64,000 nt of DNA from an uncultured bacterium (GTDB taxonomy: Bacteria; Hydrogenedentota; Hydrogenedentia; Hydrogenedentales; Hydrogenedentaceae). Where the stretch lies: the NCBI GenBank assembly GCA_937124615.1, contig CAKZKR010000063.1, forward strand, positions 35,626 through 99,625. The letters are read 5' to 3'. This document shows, one piece after another, positions 63,979-64,000 of the stretch. The translations under genes and the position numbers were made by a program. Numbering within the stretch: position 1 is the stretch's first letter; every line of letters starts with the position of its first letter. The notes beneath the pieces were generated by a model. The model was not told the DNA's origin, did no database searches, and saw only the letters and a list, made by a program, of their open reading frames with translations.

Positions 63979-64000
63979 TCCAGAGAAAGTTTAAATTATT

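Noticed and set aside
1..64000. CRISPR arrays, rRNA or tRNA genes, insertion sequences, replication origin
   Set aside because: None could be recognised by eye: no spaced long direct repeats, no tRNA-like cloverleaf, no transposase or recombinase gene; a tRNAscan and Infernal run would settle the RNA genes.

Overview
The window reads as a chromosomal segment of a Gram-negative, flagellated, low-GC bacterium. Gram-negative character is inferred from a heptosyltransferase (waaF-like) for LPS core, a GspG-like pseudopilin and lipoprotein-type signal peptides; motility from a flagellar export operon. The very large TPR proteins, the series of SGNH-type proteins, the numerous unusual glycoside hydrolases and a GYPIDL/QGF-type protein family remnant remind me of Planctomycetota-like or Hydrogenedentota-like candidate phyla. 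That placement is recall-based inference; no 16S rRNA or other marker gene is present, and no tRNA, rRNA, IS element, prophage or CRISPR array was seen.

Layout. 1-4574 (minus): flagellar type III export operon fliQ-fliR-flhB-flhA-flhF with a sigma70-like promoter upstream of fliQ. 5029-12548: single genes (GH2-family protein with an altered nucleophile, adenylate kinase, DprA-like protein, anhydro-MurNAc kinase, zinc phospholipase C-like protein). 12705-21543 (plus): an apparent envelope-stress operon: DUF4097-like protein, ECF sigma factor, putative membrane anti-sigma factor, a 1002-residue carboxypeptidase-regulatory-like repeat protein and two complete ABC-2 type ATPase/permease pairs. 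21593-25826: Bcp peroxiredoxin, HDOD protein, a 59-residue 2[4Fe-4S] ferredoxin with a radical SAM enzyme, a pseudopilin and a small lysine-rich protein. 25849-31404 (minus): complete one-carbon operon gcvT-gcvH-gcvPA-gcvPB-folD, preceded by what I read as a ZTP (pfl) riboswitch and a promoter.

31550-35658: UbiE-type methyltransferase, GPH-family transporter, then a YtrA-like GntR regulator with a 26-bp palindrome over its promoter, followed by an ABC ATPase that breaks off directly after its Walker A motif and runs into the 3' part of an unrelated gene (a deletion junction). 35795-48847: surface-glycan-like locus with a DegT aminotransferase, two GT-C membrane glycosyltransferases fused to TPR domains (1345 and 739 residues), and four membrane-anchored SGNH hydrolase-like proteins in two overlapping pairs. 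48917-63978: GH9-like protein, conserved unknown protein, ThuA-like protein, lipoprotein, HExxH peptidase, aldo/keto reductase, glycerophosphodiesterase with an OPA-family transporter, heptosyltransferase, PilZ protein, GHL6-like glycoside hydrolase and a macrodomain protein.

Cross-cutting signals: a 9-nt tandem repeat of form GTCNGACNN occurs in three intergenic places, each starting 0-3 nt after a stop codon; the 1345-residue glycosyltransferase/TPR gene has a perfect Shine-Dalgarno spacing to an ACG rather than an ATG; and two glycosidase-fold proteins (GH2 and GH9) lack residues that are catalytic in their families. The GT-C/TPR plus SGNH locus and the sigma/ABC operon are the best candidates for little-described systems.
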